A stretch of DNA of 64,000 nucleotides, taken from the NCBI RefSeq assembly GCF_014652915.1, contig NZ_BMZS01000010.1, positions 124,001-188,000 on the forward strand, read 5' to 3'. Positions within the stretch are counted from its first letter, which is position 1. The number at the start of each line of letters is the position of its first letter. Below, one piece after another: positions 1 through 8,808 of this stretch. Under the pieces are notes generated by a model that was not told where the DNA came from, did not search any database, and worked only from the letters and a program-made list of their open reading frames with translations. Source of the stretch: Thalassobaculum fulvum. Lineage in GTDB: Bacteria; Pseudomonadota; Alphaproteobacteria; Thalassobaculales; Thalassobaculaceae. A program made the translations under genes and the position numbers.

Positions 1-1
1 C

Positions 2-319
2 TCCGTCTACGAGGCGCAGCGCGACGCTGCGCAGCAGGCGCGTCAGGCCCTCGCGAAGCTGGCCGGCATCCATCCCGAGATCGCCCAGGACCCGTTGGCC
101 CGGGACGCGCTGCGGGCGGCCGTCGCGCGTCAGGACGGCATCGTGCGCTATGCCGAAAGCCAACTCGCGCTCGCCGAGACCATGAAGGCCTACTGGGACC
201 AGCGGGCCGCGATCGCGGACGGTGAGCCGGAGCCGGTGCCGCTGGTGCGGCGGGCCGGTAGCTATCTGCCGGGCCATGCGGCGACGCGACCGGCCGCGCC
301 GGTGACGGTCGCCGAATAG
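2..319 (+). CDS. Hypothetical protein, 3' part only
   Basis: The reading frame is open from the first bases of the window and ends at TAG 317-319, so only the last 105 residues are seen and the true start lies upstream. The visible part is alanine-, arginine- and glutamine-rich and looks helical, for example the stretch reading AQRDAAQQARQALAKLAG, followed by a proline-rich tail without obvious fold. There is no signal peptide or membrane segment in this part. I do not recognise the family. Codon use is GC-rich at third positions like the neighbours, which supports real coding. Confidence 0.5.
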   Translation, partial: SVYEAQRDAAQQARQALAKLAGIHPEIAQDPLARDALRAAVARQDGIVRYAESQLALAETMKAYWDQRAAIADGEPEPVPLVRRAGSYLPGHAATRPAAPVTVAE

Positions 320-430
320 GGCCCGGCCCCCGGCCTGGCGGTCCCGGTCGAGGGGCTTCGGCTTTTGGCTGACGGACCGCCGCGCCGCGCTCTACACTCC
401 GCCGTCCGCAACCCCCGGCCGAGCCACTCC

Positions 431-1789
431 ATGAACCGACCCGCCCATACCGGCTACAGCCCGACCCTCTGGGAGCGGCTGGCCGCCGCTCCGCATCCGT
501 CCGACAGCTTCCAGTCGTCGTTCTGGCACGCCACCGCGCTCGACGGTCCCGCGACGCAGCGCCTGGAGGGCGAGGCGCGAACCGCGCTGGCGGTGGTCGG
601 CGGCGGCTATCTCGGGTTCTCGACGGCGTTGCACCTGGCCGAAGCCGGCCACGAAGTCACCCTGCTGGAGGCCGACGAGCCGGGGTTCGGCGCATCCGGG
701 CGCAACACCGGCTTCGCGGTGCCGAACCTGCTGACCGGGCTCGACCCGCGGGACGTGAAGGCGGAGTTCGGAGAGGAGAAGGGCACCCTACTGTGCCGGA
801 CCCTGGGCGAGGGGGCGGAGCTGGTGTTCGAGCTGATCCGCCGGCACGAGATCGACTGCCAGGCCCGGCAGGCCGGCTGGATGCAGCCGCTCCACACGCC
901 GAAGAAGGCGGCCTGGCTGGACGATCGGGTCGAGCAATGGAAGGCGCTCGGCCGGCCGGTCCGGCGGCTGTCGCGCGACGAGGCGGTGTACGAGACCGGC
1001 TCCGAGCAGTATCACGGCGCCTTCCTCGACCCGACCGGCGGTCATCTCAACCCGCTCGCCTATGTGCGGGGGCTGGCCCACGCCGCGATCCGGCACGGGG
1101 CGCGGGTGTTCAGCGACAGCCGCGCGAAGCGCCTGGAGCGGGTCGGCGACGTCTGGCGGATCGAGACCGACCACGGCGTGCTGATCGCCGACCGGGTCCT
1201 GCTGACCACCAACGCGACCGGTGGCGGCCTGGCGCCGGCGGCCGAGGGCACCCAGTTCCCGATCACCCTGTTCCAGGTCGCGACCGAGCCGCTCGATCCC
1301 GAACTGCGCAAGTCGGTGCTGCCGAACGATCGCTGCTCGGCGGATACCCGCAAGGACCTGATCGCCTACCGCTGGACCTGGGACAACCGGCTGGTGACCG
1401 GCGGCCTGCTGGCGAACCCGGTCGGCTCGGCCGGGCGCGGCCGGACCCACCATATCCACCGGTTGCAGGCGCTGTTGCCGCAGCTGCCGCCGCTGAAGGT
1501 GGCCTATGCCTGGCAGGGCCGGCTGGCGGCGGCCCGGGACTACATGCCGCGGCTGATGGAACTCGGCCCGAACGCCTGGTCGGCGATCGCCTGCAACGGC
1601 CGCGGCATGGCGATGACCACCGCGCTCGGCCGGCAGTTCGCGCTGTGGCTGACCGGGGGCTCGAACGAGGGCCTGCCGGTCCCGCTCACTAAGCCGGACC
1701 CGGTGCTGCTGCCGGGCCTCGCCTCGCTGGCGTTCTCGCTGTGGCTGCCGCTGAACCGCTGGAAGGACGCCCAGGACCTCAAGGGCTGA
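431..1789 (+). CDS. FAD-dependent oxidoreductase, DAO family (DadA-like)
   Basis: A flavoprotein of 452 residues that probably oxidises an amine or amino acid. The dinucleotide-binding motif VVGGGYLG is at about residues 55-62, followed by an acidic residue (LLEAD) about 17 residues on, as expected for FAD. The next FAD contact resembles GASGRNTGF, typical of the DAO/glycine oxidase superfamily. The N-terminal extension (WERLAAAPHP...FWHAT) is common in the subgroup annotated as glycine/D-amino acid oxidases or gamma-glutamylputrescine-oxidase-like. The ATG at 431 is preferred over an in-frame ATG at 365 because homologues begin shortly before the TLWERLAA-type segment. The substrate cannot be told from sequence. 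It appears to be a single-gene unit. Confidence 0.85.
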   Translation: MNRPAHTGYSPTLWERLAAAPHPSDSFQSSFWHATALDGPATQRLEGEARTALAVVGGGYLGFSTALHLAEAGHEVTLLEADEPGFGASGRNTGFAVPNLLTGLDPRDVKAEFGEEKGTLLCRTLGEGAELVFELIRRHEIDCQARQAGWMQPLHTPKKAAWLDDRVEQWKALGRPVRRLSRDEAVYETGSEQYHGAFLDPTGGHLNPLAYVRGLAHAAIRHGARVFSDSRAKRLERVGDVWRIETDHGVLIADRVLLTTNATGGGLAPAAEGTQFPITLFQVATEPLDPELRKSVLPNDRCSADTRKDLIAYRWTWDNRLVTGGLLANPVGSAGRGRTHHIHRLQALLPQLPPLKVAYAWQGRLAAARDYMPRLMELGPNAWSAIACNGRGMAMTTALGRQFALWLTGGSNEGLPVPLTKPDPVLLPGLASLAFSLWLPLNRWKDAQDLKG

Positions 1790-2009
1790 GCTCCTGCAGT
1801 AGCCCCGATCGGATCGCGGTTGTCGGCCTCAGGCGATCGCTGCGGACCGTGACTCCGTCGATTTCTGGCGTCCAACGGCGCAGATCGTAGTACATACGCG
1901 CGCGAGAGCCTTCGGCGCTCCGGCGTTCGGCGCCGGTGTCGGTGGAGTCCAGACCGGGTCGCCACGGCAAGTAGTGTGCGTCTCGGCTCCTTCAACAGAT
2001 CGGAAGCAG

Positions 2010-2393
2010 ATGAAGAACGCCTACAAGGACGACAGTTTCAGTGCGCGCTTGAGCAGCGCGGCCCAGGCGAAGCAGGATTCCCTGAAGAGGGCCCGCGCGA
2101 TCGCGCGACCCGGCGACCCGGCACTGGCGGAACGGCAGCTCGCACGACAGAGGGCGGCGGCGGCGCGCGACGCTCGGCAGGCCGAGCGCGAGGCGGCTCG
2201 CGCCGCCGAGATCGAGCGAAGGGCGGCCGAGCGGGCGGCGAAGGACTTCGAACGGCTGGCGGCTGAGGCGGCGGAGACCGAGCGTCTCGCTGCCGAGGCG
2301 GAGGCTCGCGCCCTCGCGCTCGAGGCAGTGAAGGTTCAGCAGAAGGCCGCCCGGGATGCGCGCTATGCCGCGCGGAAGGCCCGGCAGCGGTAA
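2010..2393 (+). CDS. Small charged coiled-coil protein, DUF6481-like
   Basis: A 127-residue protein almost wholly composed of Ala, Arg, Glu and Lys after a short conserved head (KDDSFSARLSSAAQAKQ). The body has repeated AAERAAKDFERLAAEAAETERLA-type heptads, so it should be one long helix or coiled coil. The head followed by a long charged helix matches the alphaproteobacterial family I know as DUF6481; this is from memory. No function is established. ATG 2010 is chosen because the conserved head starts there; frames extending further upstream add unrelated sequence. About 220 bp without a gene precede it, in which I see no clear element. Confidence 0.65.
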   Translation: MKNAYKDDSFSARLSSAAQAKQDSLKRARAIARPGDPALAERQLARQRAAAARDARQAEREAARAAEIERRAAERAAKDFERLAAEAAETERLAAEAEARALALEAVKVQQKAARDARYAARKARQR

Positions 2394-2435
2394 TACGCCG
2401 GGGACCGCCGCGCGACAGCGGCGACCGCCCGAAGG

Positions 2436-3032
2436 TCAGGGCTGGGTCGCCGCCTTCTCGCCCAGCAGTCCGATCCGGAACCGGGTCTTCAGGTACCCGC
2501 CGTCGCGCGGCGGCACCGCCATCGGCAGCGGCTCGTCGACCACCTTGGCGACGGCCATCACCGGTCCGGGCGTGCGTAGCAGCAGCTCGCCGAGTTGGCC
2601 GGCCTCCGCCTCGGTGCGGATCGTCGCGGTCGTCGGGAAGCCGCAGGCCTTGGCGACGGCGGCCAGGTCGGTGCCGAGGCCGGTGGCGGTCGGCTGCCGG
2701 CCGGTCTCGGTGTAGCGCTCGTTGTCGAGCACGCAGATCGCCAGGTTGGACGGGCGACGGGCGCCGATGGTGGTGAACGAGGTCAGGCCCATCAGCATCT
2801 CGCCGTCGCCGGTGACGACCACCACCCGGCGCTCGGGCCGGGCGATCGCCAGGCCGAGCCCGATCATCGCCGAGTTGCCCATCGCGCCCCACAGATAGAA
2901 GTTCTCTGGCCGGTCGCCGAGCGAGGCCAGGTCCCAGGTCGAGGAACCGAGACCGGTCACCACCAGGGCGTCGCCGCGGTCGGCCAGGGCCTTGGCAAGG
3001 ATCTCGCGGCGGTGCAGGACGAAGTCGGTCAT
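2436..3032 (-). CDS. Thiamine-diphosphate decarboxylase, beta subunit (sulfopyruvate/phosphonopyruvate decarboxylase type)
   Basis: Pyrophosphate-binding half (198 aa) of a split ThDP-dependent 2-oxoacid decarboxylase. The diphosphate/Mg motif is present: GDG at residues 75-77 and Asn104 in VLDNERY, with the usual spacing of about 27. GAMGNSAMIGLGLAIA resembles the equivalent region of ComE and phosphonopyruvate decarboxylases. It overlaps the alpha-subunit gene by 4 bp (TCAT at 3029-3032, read ATGA on the minus strand), so the two are translated together. The family decarboxylates sulfopyruvate to sulfoacetaldehyde or phosphonopyruvate to phosphonoacetaldehyde; which one applies here is not visible, and no phosphonate or sulfonate gene is adjacent. 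Confidence 0.8.
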   Translation of the reverse strand: MTDFVLHRREILAKALADRGDALVVTGLGSSTWDLASLGDRPENFYLWGAMGNSAMIGLGLAIARPERRVVVVTGDGEMLMGLTSFTTIGARRPSNLAICVLDNERYTETGRQPTATGLGTDLAAVAKACGFPTTATIRTEAEAGQLGELLLRTPGPVMAVAKVVDEPLPMAVPPRDGGYLKTRFRIGLLGEKAATQP

Positions 3033-3568
3033 TGCGCGCCCTCCTTGTTGTCGGCGACCCAGACCTTGGAGCCGATCACCCGCTGCGAGACCAGTACCGC
3101 GACCGCCTGGTCGCTGCTGTAAGCCATGCGCAGCCCGGCCTCGACCATCGCGCCGACGTCCTCGGCGGTGTCGGCGTGGAACACCTTCACGCCGATCGCT
3201 TCCAGCACCGGGGCGACGGCCTGGCCCATCGGCACCTGCCACGGGTTTCCCTCGCCCCACTGGCCGCGCATGGTGACGATCGCGAAGAACGGGAACTGCG
3301 CCGAGGTGACCAGCGAGGCGATGGCGTTCACGGTGTTACCGACGCCGCTCGACTGCATCAGCACGGCCGCCTTCTGGCCGCCGAGCCAGGCGCCGGCGGC
3401 CAGGCCGACGCCTTCCTCCTCGGTGGCGCACATCACGGTCTCGATCGCGTTGTCCTCGCGGCAACGCTCGATCAGCCTGGTCAGGCCGCCATCGGGCACA
3501 TAGGCGACCTGCCGGACACCCGCCGCCTTGAAGTGGCGGTGGGCGGCCACGCTCCAGTGATCATCCAT
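3029..3568 (-). CDS. Thiamine-diphosphate decarboxylase, alpha subunit (sulfopyruvate/phosphonopyruvate decarboxylase type)
   Basis: Pyrimidine-binding half (179 aa) of the split decarboxylase, translated first. The conserved glutamate that activates the cofactor is in CATEEEGVGLAAG at about residues 50-52. It is followed by the LMQSSGVGNTVNAIASL segment characteristic of ComD-like alpha subunits. The start is the ATG at 3568; upstream on this strand is a purine-rich GGAGAG stretch. It is divergent from the E1 gene at 3701, so both promoters lie in 3569-3700. That interval contains the short inverted repeat ATTG-CATA-CAAT (3641-3652), a possible regulator site, though weak. Confidence 0.8.
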   Translation of the reverse strand: MDDHWSVAAHRHFKAAGVRQVAYVPDGGLTRLIERCREDNAIETVMCATEEEGVGLAAGAWLGGQKAAVLMQSSGVGNTVNAIASLVTSAQFPFFAIVTMRGQWGEGNPWQVPMGQAVAPVLEAIGVKVFHADTAEDVGAMVEAGLRMAYSSDQAVAVLVSQRVIGSKVWVADNKEGAQ

Positions 3569-3700
3569 TCCTGGGGGCTCTCCGTGCCTCGAGAAGGGTG
3601 GATCGAAGCTAGGTTCCGGGGTAGCGGTTTGTAAAGATCGATTGCATACAATATGCCTCCTGTCCGCAGTTCCCTCCGCCCCCACTTTCAGCGGCTCCCC

Positions 3701-6472
3701 ATGCGCACGTCCCCGGCTGCCGACGCGGCCTATCTCGAAGACCTGTACGCCCGATTCCTGGACGACCCGCTGTCCGTCGACCCGAGCCTGTGGCCGCTGT
3801 TCGCGGAGTCCGCCGATGCCCGCGCCACCGTCCGGCGCGCCCGCCGGCCGCGGGTCGCGGCGGCGGCCGGCGACGCCGAGCTGGTCCGGCGCAGCGTGGC
3901 GACCGAACGGCTGATCGCGGCCTGGCGGACCCACGGCCATCTGGCCGCCCGGCTCGACCCGCTGGGCCTGCGCGCGGCGCCGGGCCATCCGGAGCTCGAC
4001 CCGGCGGCCCACGGGCTCGGCGCCGAGGACATGGCGGCCCCGGTCGCGGTCGAGCTGCCGGCCGGCTGCGCGGCGGCCACGCCGGGGGCGGTATTCGACC
4101 GGCTGCGGGACGTCTGGGGCGGAACCTTCGCGGCCGAGGTCATGCATCTGGAGGACGTGGCGGCCCGCGACTGGCTGATCGCCGCGGTCGAGGGCGACCG
4201 CTTCGCCGAGCCGAGCCGCGAGGAGCGGCTGGCGCGGCTGGACGGCCTGCTGGCGGCCGACGCGGTCGAGCAGTTCATGAACAAGCGCCTGCCCACCAAC
4301 AAGCGCTTCGGTCTCGAGGGCATGGAGGCCGAGGTGCCGATGTGGGAGGCGATGCTTGCCGACGCGGCTGCCGCCGGCGTCACCGACGTGGTCATGGCGC
4401 CGATGCACCGCGGCCGGCTGACCCTGATCACCCGGGTGGTCGGCAAGCCGTTCAACGCGGCGTTCTCGGAGCTGCTCGGGACCCCGCAGGTGCCCGACGG
4501 CATCGCCGCCTCGTCCGACGTGCCGTACCACCTCGGCATCTCCACCGACCGCGAGTTCGGCGGCCGGCCGCTGCGGATCGTCATGCCGTCGAACCCGAGC
4601 CACGTCGAGCTGGTGGCGGCGGTCAGCCTGGGCAAGGCGCGCGCCAAGCAGGACCTGCTGCGGGCGGCCGGCGAGCCCGATCCCGAGGGCCGGGTGCTGC
4701 CGCTGCTGCTGCACACCGACGGCGCGTTCGCGGGGCAGGGGGTGATCGCCGAGATGCTGCAGCTGGCATCCCTGCCGGCCTACCGGGTCGGCGGCTCGGT
4801 CCACGTGATCGCCAACAACCAGCTGGCCTTCACGGTGAAGCCGGAGCATGGCCGCTCGTCGCGGCACCCGAGCGACGCCGCCAAGGCGATCGGCGCGCCG
4901 GTGCTGCACGTCCAGGTCGACGACGTCGACCAGGTGGTGCGGGCCGGCCGGATCGCCATGGCGTTCCGGGCGAAGTTCCGGCGCGACGTCGTGGTCGACG
5001 TGGTCGGCTACCGCCGGCGCGGCCACAACGAGCTCGAGGAGCCGATGTTCACCGAGCCGGTGCGCTACGCTCGCATCGCCGGGACGCCGGGCTCGCCCCA
5101 GGGCTATGCCGATGCCTGCGTCGCCGCCGGCGCGATCGACCGCGACCGCGTGCAGGCGCTCGCCGACCGGCACTGGGCGGCGCTCGACGAGGCGTTCGAG
5201 GCGGCCAGGGGCTACAAGCCGAACCGTCCGGACCGGCTGGCCCGGCGCTGGTCGGCCCTCAAGCCGCGCGGGCAGGGCGAGGCGCCGGCGACCGGCCTGC
5301 CGCTCGACAGGCTGCGGGCGCTCGGCGCGGCGACCGTGCGGGTTCCGGAGGGCTTCGAGCTGAACCCCAAGATCGCCCGGCAGTGGGGCGAGCGGACCGA
5401 CAGCCTGGAGCGCGGCGAGGGGGTCTGCTTCGCGACCGCCGAGGCGCTGGCGTTCGCCAGCCTGCTGGACGACGGCTACGGCGTGCGGCTGACCGGCCAG
5501 GACAGCCGGCGCGGCACGTTCTCGCAGCGCCACGCCGTGGTGTTCGACCAGACCACCGGCGAGGAGCATACGCCGCTGGCGGCCCTGGCCCACGCGCCGG
5601 GAAGGCTGACGGTCGCCGACAGCCCGCTGACCGAGGAGGCCTGCCTCGGCTTCGAATACGGGGCCAGCATCACCGACCCGGACACGCTGGTCGCCTGGGA
5701 GGCGCAGTTCGGCGACTTCGCCAACGGCGCCCAGGCGATCGTCGACCAGTTCATCGTCGCCGGCGACGACAAGTGGCTGCGGCAGTCCGGCCTGGTCCTG
5801 CTGCTGCCGCACGGCCTGGAAGGCGGCGGGCCGGAGCATTCGTCGGGCCGGGTCGAGCGGTTCCTTCAACTGGCGGCCGACGGCAACATCTCGGTGCTGG
5901 CCTGCGGCTCGCCGGCAAACCTGTTCCATGCGCTCAGGCGGCAGATGCTGCGGCCGTACCGGGTGCCGCTGGTGGCGTTCACGCCGAAATCCGGCCTGCG
6001 CCACGCCGAGGCGGTCTCGTCGCTCGCCGAGTTCGGCCCGGGCACGGCGTTCCGGCCGGTGATCGCGGATGCGGCGGTCCCGGCCGGCGCGCGTCGGGTC
6101 GTGCTGGTCGCCGGCAAGCTGTACTTCGAGCTGGCGGCGGCGCGCCGCGAGCGCGGCATCGACGACGTCGCCCTGGTGCGCGTCGAGGAGCTGTATCCGT
6201 TCCCGGCCGAGGCGATCGCCGGGGTGCTCACGCAGCACCCCGGGGCCGGACTGGTGTGGGCGCAGGAGGAGCCGGAGAACATGGGCGGCTGGCGTTTCGC
6301 TGCCCCGCTCCTGGCTTCCTTGCGCGGCTCCGAGAGCCATGCCACCTATTGCGGGCGCCCGGCCGCGGCATCCCCTGCCGTGGGTTGGGGCAAGTGGCAC
6401 AAGGCCGAGTACGCGGCGATCCTCGACGCGGCCCTGGCCCCCGCCGCCGCCCGCCGCAGGAGAGCTTCATGA
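3701..6472 (+). CDS. 2-oxoglutarate dehydrogenase E1 component-like protein (SucA/DHTKD1 family)
   Basis: A ThDP-dependent 2-oxoacid dehydrogenase E1 of about 923 aa. The family N-terminal segment YLEDLYARFLDDP is present, then MHRGRLTL (about 236), AFAGQGVIAEML (about 340), the GHNE loop (about 440), RGTFSQRHA (about 603) and EEPENMGGW near the C terminus. Several positions resemble the 2-oxoadipate enzyme DHTKD1 more than classical SucA: NNQLAFT...HGRSS, GHNELEEP in place of GHNEADEP, and QSGLVLLLPHGLEGGGPEHSS. The E2 and E3 partners are not adjacent. An in-frame ATG at 3653 would add 16 residues, but the sequence just before it (TACAAT) looks more like a -10 box, so 3701 is preferred. It overlaps the next gene by 4 bp. 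Confidence 0.85.
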   Translation: MRTSPAADAAYLEDLYARFLDDPLSVDPSLWPLFAESADARATVRRARRPRVAAAAGDAELVRRSVATERLIAAWRTHGHLAARLDPLGLRAAPGHPELDPAAHGLGAEDMAAPVAVELPAGCAAATPGAVFDRLRDVWGGTFAAEVMHLEDVAARDWLIAAVEGDRFAEPSREERLARLDGLLAADAVEQFMNKRLPTNKRFGLEGMEAEVPMWEAMLADAAAAGVTDVVMAPMHRGRLTLITRVVGKPFNAAFSELLGTPQVPDGIAASSDVPYHLGISTDREFGGRPLRIVMPSNPSHVELVAAVSLGKARAKQDLLRAAGEPDPEGRVLPLLLHTDGAFAGQGVIAEMLQLASLPAYRVGGSVHVIANNQLAFTVKPEHGRSSRHPSDAAKAIGAPVLHVQVDDVDQVVRAGRIAMAFRAKFRRDVVVDVVGYRRRGHNELEEPMFTEPVRYARIAGTPGSPQGYADACVAAGAIDRDRVQALADRHWAALDEAFEAARGYKPNRPDRLARRWSALKPRGQGEAPATGLPLDRLRALGAATVRVPEGFELNPKIARQWGERTDSLERGEGVCFATAEALAFASLLDDGYGVRLTGQDSRRGTFSQRHAVVFDQTTGEEHTPLAALAHAPGRLTVADSPLTEEACLGFEYGASITDPDTLVAWEAQFGDFANGAQAIVDQFIVAGDDKWLRQSGLVLLLPHGLEGGGPEHSSGRVERFLQLAADGNISVLACGSPANLFHALRRQMLRPYRVPLVAFTPKSGLRHAEAVSSLAEFGPGTAFRPVIADAAVPAGARRVVLVAGKLYFELAAARRERGIDDVALVRVEELYPFPAEAIAGVLTQHPGAGLVWAQEEPENMGGWRFAAPLLASLRGSESHATYCGRPAAASPAVGWGKWHKAEYAAILDAALAPAAARRRRAS

Positions 6473-8793
6473 GCACCGCCGTCCAGCGCCGCCTGATCCC
6501 GACCTCGACCCATTGGGGCACCTACTACGCCGAGGTCGAGGGCGACCGGCTGGTCGCGGTCCACGACTACGCCAAGGATCCCGCACCGGCGATCATCGGG
6601 CCCGGCATCGTCGACGCGGTGACCCACGAGACCCGGATCGGCCGGCCGATGATCCGCAAGGGCTGGCTGGAGAGGCGGCACCACAGCGACCGTTCGGGGC
6701 GCGGGCGCGAGCCGTTCGTGGCGGTGCCGTGGGACGAGGCGCTCGACATGGCGGCCGCCGAGCTCGACCGCATCAAGTCGGCGCACGGCAACACCGCGTT
6801 CTACGCCGGCTCCTACGGCTGGGCGAGTGCGGGACGCTTCCACCACGCCAACTCGCACATCCACCGGTTCTTCAACCAGTTCGGCGGCTACGTCCGGCAC
6901 GAGGGCACCTACTCCTATGCCGCCGCCCAGCAGATCCTGCCGCACGTGGTCGGCAAGCTGAAGCCGCTGCTGGACCAGCACACTACCTGGCCGGTGCTGG
7001 CCGAGCACTGCGAGCTGCTGGTCTCGTTCGGCGGCATGCCGGTGAAGAACGCCCAGGTGACCTCCGGCGGCGTCGGGCGGCACACCTGCTATCACGGCCT
7101 CAAGGCCTGCGTCGACAACGGGTGCGAGATCGTCTATCTGAGCCCGATCCGGATCGACATGCCGCCCGATCTCGGCGCCGAGTGGATCCCGGTGCGGCCC
7201 GGCTCGGACGCGGCACTGATGCTGGCGCTGGCCCACACGCTGATCGTCGAGGGCCGGCACGACGCGGGGTTCCTCGACCGCTACACGGTCGGCTTCGAGC
7301 GTTTCCGCGCCTACGTGCTGGGCGAGGGCGACGGCCAGCCCAAGACCGCGGACTGGGCGGCGCAGCTCAGCGGCGTCCCGGCCGACACGATCCGCGATCT
7401 CGCCCGCCGGATGGCCGACAGCCGCACCATGATCAATTCGACCTGGTCGATGCAGCGCTGCGAGTATGGCGAGCAGCCGATCTGGCTGACCGTGGTGCTG
7501 GCGGCGATGCTCGGCCAGATCGGCACGCCCGGCGGCGGCTTCGGCATCGGCTACAGCTCGGAGAACGGCGTCGGCAATCCGGTACGGTACTTCCACTGGC
7601 CGTCGGTGCCGCAGGGCGAGAACCCCGTGAAGGCCGTGATCCCGGTGGCGCGGGTCTCCGACATGCTGCTGAACCCGGGCGGGCCGCTCCAGTTCGACGG
7701 CCAGGACCTGACCTACCCGGACATCCGGCTGGTCTACTGGGCCGGCGGCAACCCGTTCCACCACCACCAGGACCTGCACAAGATGGTCGAGGCGTTCCGG
7801 CGCCCGGAGACCGTCATCGTCAACGAGATCTGGTGGACGGCGATGGCGCGGCATGCCGACATCGTGTTCCCGTCGACCACCGCGCTCGAGCGCAACGACA
7901 TCTCGATCACCCACTGGGAGCCGCTCAGCGTCGCCATGAAGCAGGCGATCCCGCGGGTCGGCGACAGCCGGCCGGACTACGAGATCTTCACCGGTCTCGC
8001 GCAGCGTCTCGGCTTCGGCGAGCGCTACACCGAGGGCCGCGACGAGATGGACTGGATCCGCCACCTCTGGGACCAGTCGCGCCAGCGCGCCGCCGAGGCC
8101 GGCTTCGAGTTGCCGGACTTCGAGACATTCTGGGAGCAGGAGACCTTCGAGCTTCCCGATCCCGAGCGTCCGACCATCCTGCTGGAGGGGTTCCGGGCCG
8201 ACCCGGAGGCCAACCCGCTGACCACGCCGTCGGGCAGGATCGAGATCTTCTCGGAGACCGTCGACGGTTTCGGTTACGACGACTGCCCGGGCCACCCGGT
8301 CTGGCGGGAGCCGGAGGAGTGGCTCGGCGGCAAGCTGGCCGAGACCTTTCCGCTGCACCTGATGTCGAACCAGCCGCGGACCCGGCTGCACAGCCAGCTT
8401 GACCCGGGCTCGGTCAGCAAGGGCTCGAAGATCGCCGACCGCGAGCCGATGACCATCCATCCCGACGACGCCGCGAAGCGGGGGATCAAGTCGGGCGACG
8501 TGGTGCGGGTGTGGAACGACCGCGGCTCCTGCCTCGCCGGCGCAGTCGTCTCGGACGTGGTGATGCCCGGCATCGTCCAGCTCTCGACCGGCGCCTGGTT
8601 CGACCCGGAGACCCCGGGCCGGGCCGGCGGGCTGGAAAAGCACGGCAATCCGAACGTGCTGACCCGTGACCGCGGCACCTCGCGGCTCGGCCAGGGCCCG
8701 AGCGCGCATTCCTGCCTGGTCGAAGTCGCCCGGGTCGACGGCACGATCCCGCCGGTCACCGCCCACCGGCCGCCCGAGATCGTCGAGCGCTGA
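6469..8793 (+). CDS. Molybdopterin-dependent oxidoreductase, biotin sulfoxide reductase (BisC)-like
   Basis: A 774-aa enzyme of the DMSO reductase family. The probable molybdenum ligand is Ser149 in the segment HEGTYSYAAAQ, matching the Ser-ligated BisC/TorA/DorA branch. Other family marks are STTALERNDI and the C-terminal MSNQPRTRLHSQLD cofactor-contact region. There is no twin-arginine signal, since the N terminus MSTAVQRRLIPTSTHWG is soluble, and no N-terminal 4Fe-4S cysteines, so a cytoplasmic enzyme like BisC is expected. Likely substrates are S- or N-oxides. Its ATG overlaps the stop of the E1 gene (ATGA at 6469-6472), so the two are co-translated; the metabolic link is unclear. Confidence 0.88.
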   Translation: MSTAVQRRLIPTSTHWGTYYAEVEGDRLVAVHDYAKDPAPAIIGPGIVDAVTHETRIGRPMIRKGWLERRHHSDRSGRGREPFVAVPWDEALDMAAAELDRIKSAHGNTAFYAGSYGWASAGRFHHANSHIHRFFNQFGGYVRHEGTYSYAAAQQILPHVVGKLKPLLDQHTTWPVLAEHCELLVSFGGMPVKNAQVTSGGVGRHTCYHGLKACVDNGCEIVYLSPIRIDMPPDLGAEWIPVRPGSDAALMLALAHTLIVEGRHDAGFLDRYTVGFERFRAYVLGEGDGQPKTADWAAQLSGVPADTIRDLARRMADSRTMINSTWSMQRCEYGEQPIWLTVVLAAMLGQIGTPGGGFGIGYSSENGVGNPVRYFHWPSVPQGENPVKAVIPVARVSDMLLNPGGPLQFDGQDLTYPDIRLVYWAGGNPFHHHQDLHKMVEAFRRPETVIVNEIWWTAMARHADIVFPSTTALERNDISITHWEPLSVAMKQAIPRVGDSRPDYEIFTGLAQRLGFGERYTEGRDEMDWIRHLWDQSRQRAAEAGFELPDFETFWEQETFELPDPERPTILLEGFRADPEANPLTTPSGRIEIFSETVDGFGYDDCPGHPVWREPEEWLGGKLAETFPLHLMSNQPRTRLHSQLDPGSVSKGSKIADREPMTIHPDDAAKRGIKSGDVVRVWNDRGSCLAGAVVSDVVMPGIVQLSTGAWFDPETPGRAGGLEKHGNPNVLTRDRGTSRLGQGPSAHSCLVEVARVDGTIPPVTAHRPPEIVER

Positions 8794-8808
8794 CCGGGGG
8801 TCGGCTGG

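Noticed and set aside
3641-3652. ATTG-CATA-CAAT as a firm operator for the decarboxylase/E1 region
   Set aside because: The arms are only 4 bp, too short to be significant in this much sequence; it is mentioned only as a weak possibility under the genes.
3029-6400. Very long open frame antisense to the E1 gene, over 1100 codons
   Set aside because: Apart from its last 180 codons, which are the real decarboxylase alpha subunit, the product is arginine- and glycine-rich low-complexity sequence, and the opposite strand has full E1 motifs. High GC content removes stop codons from shadow frames.
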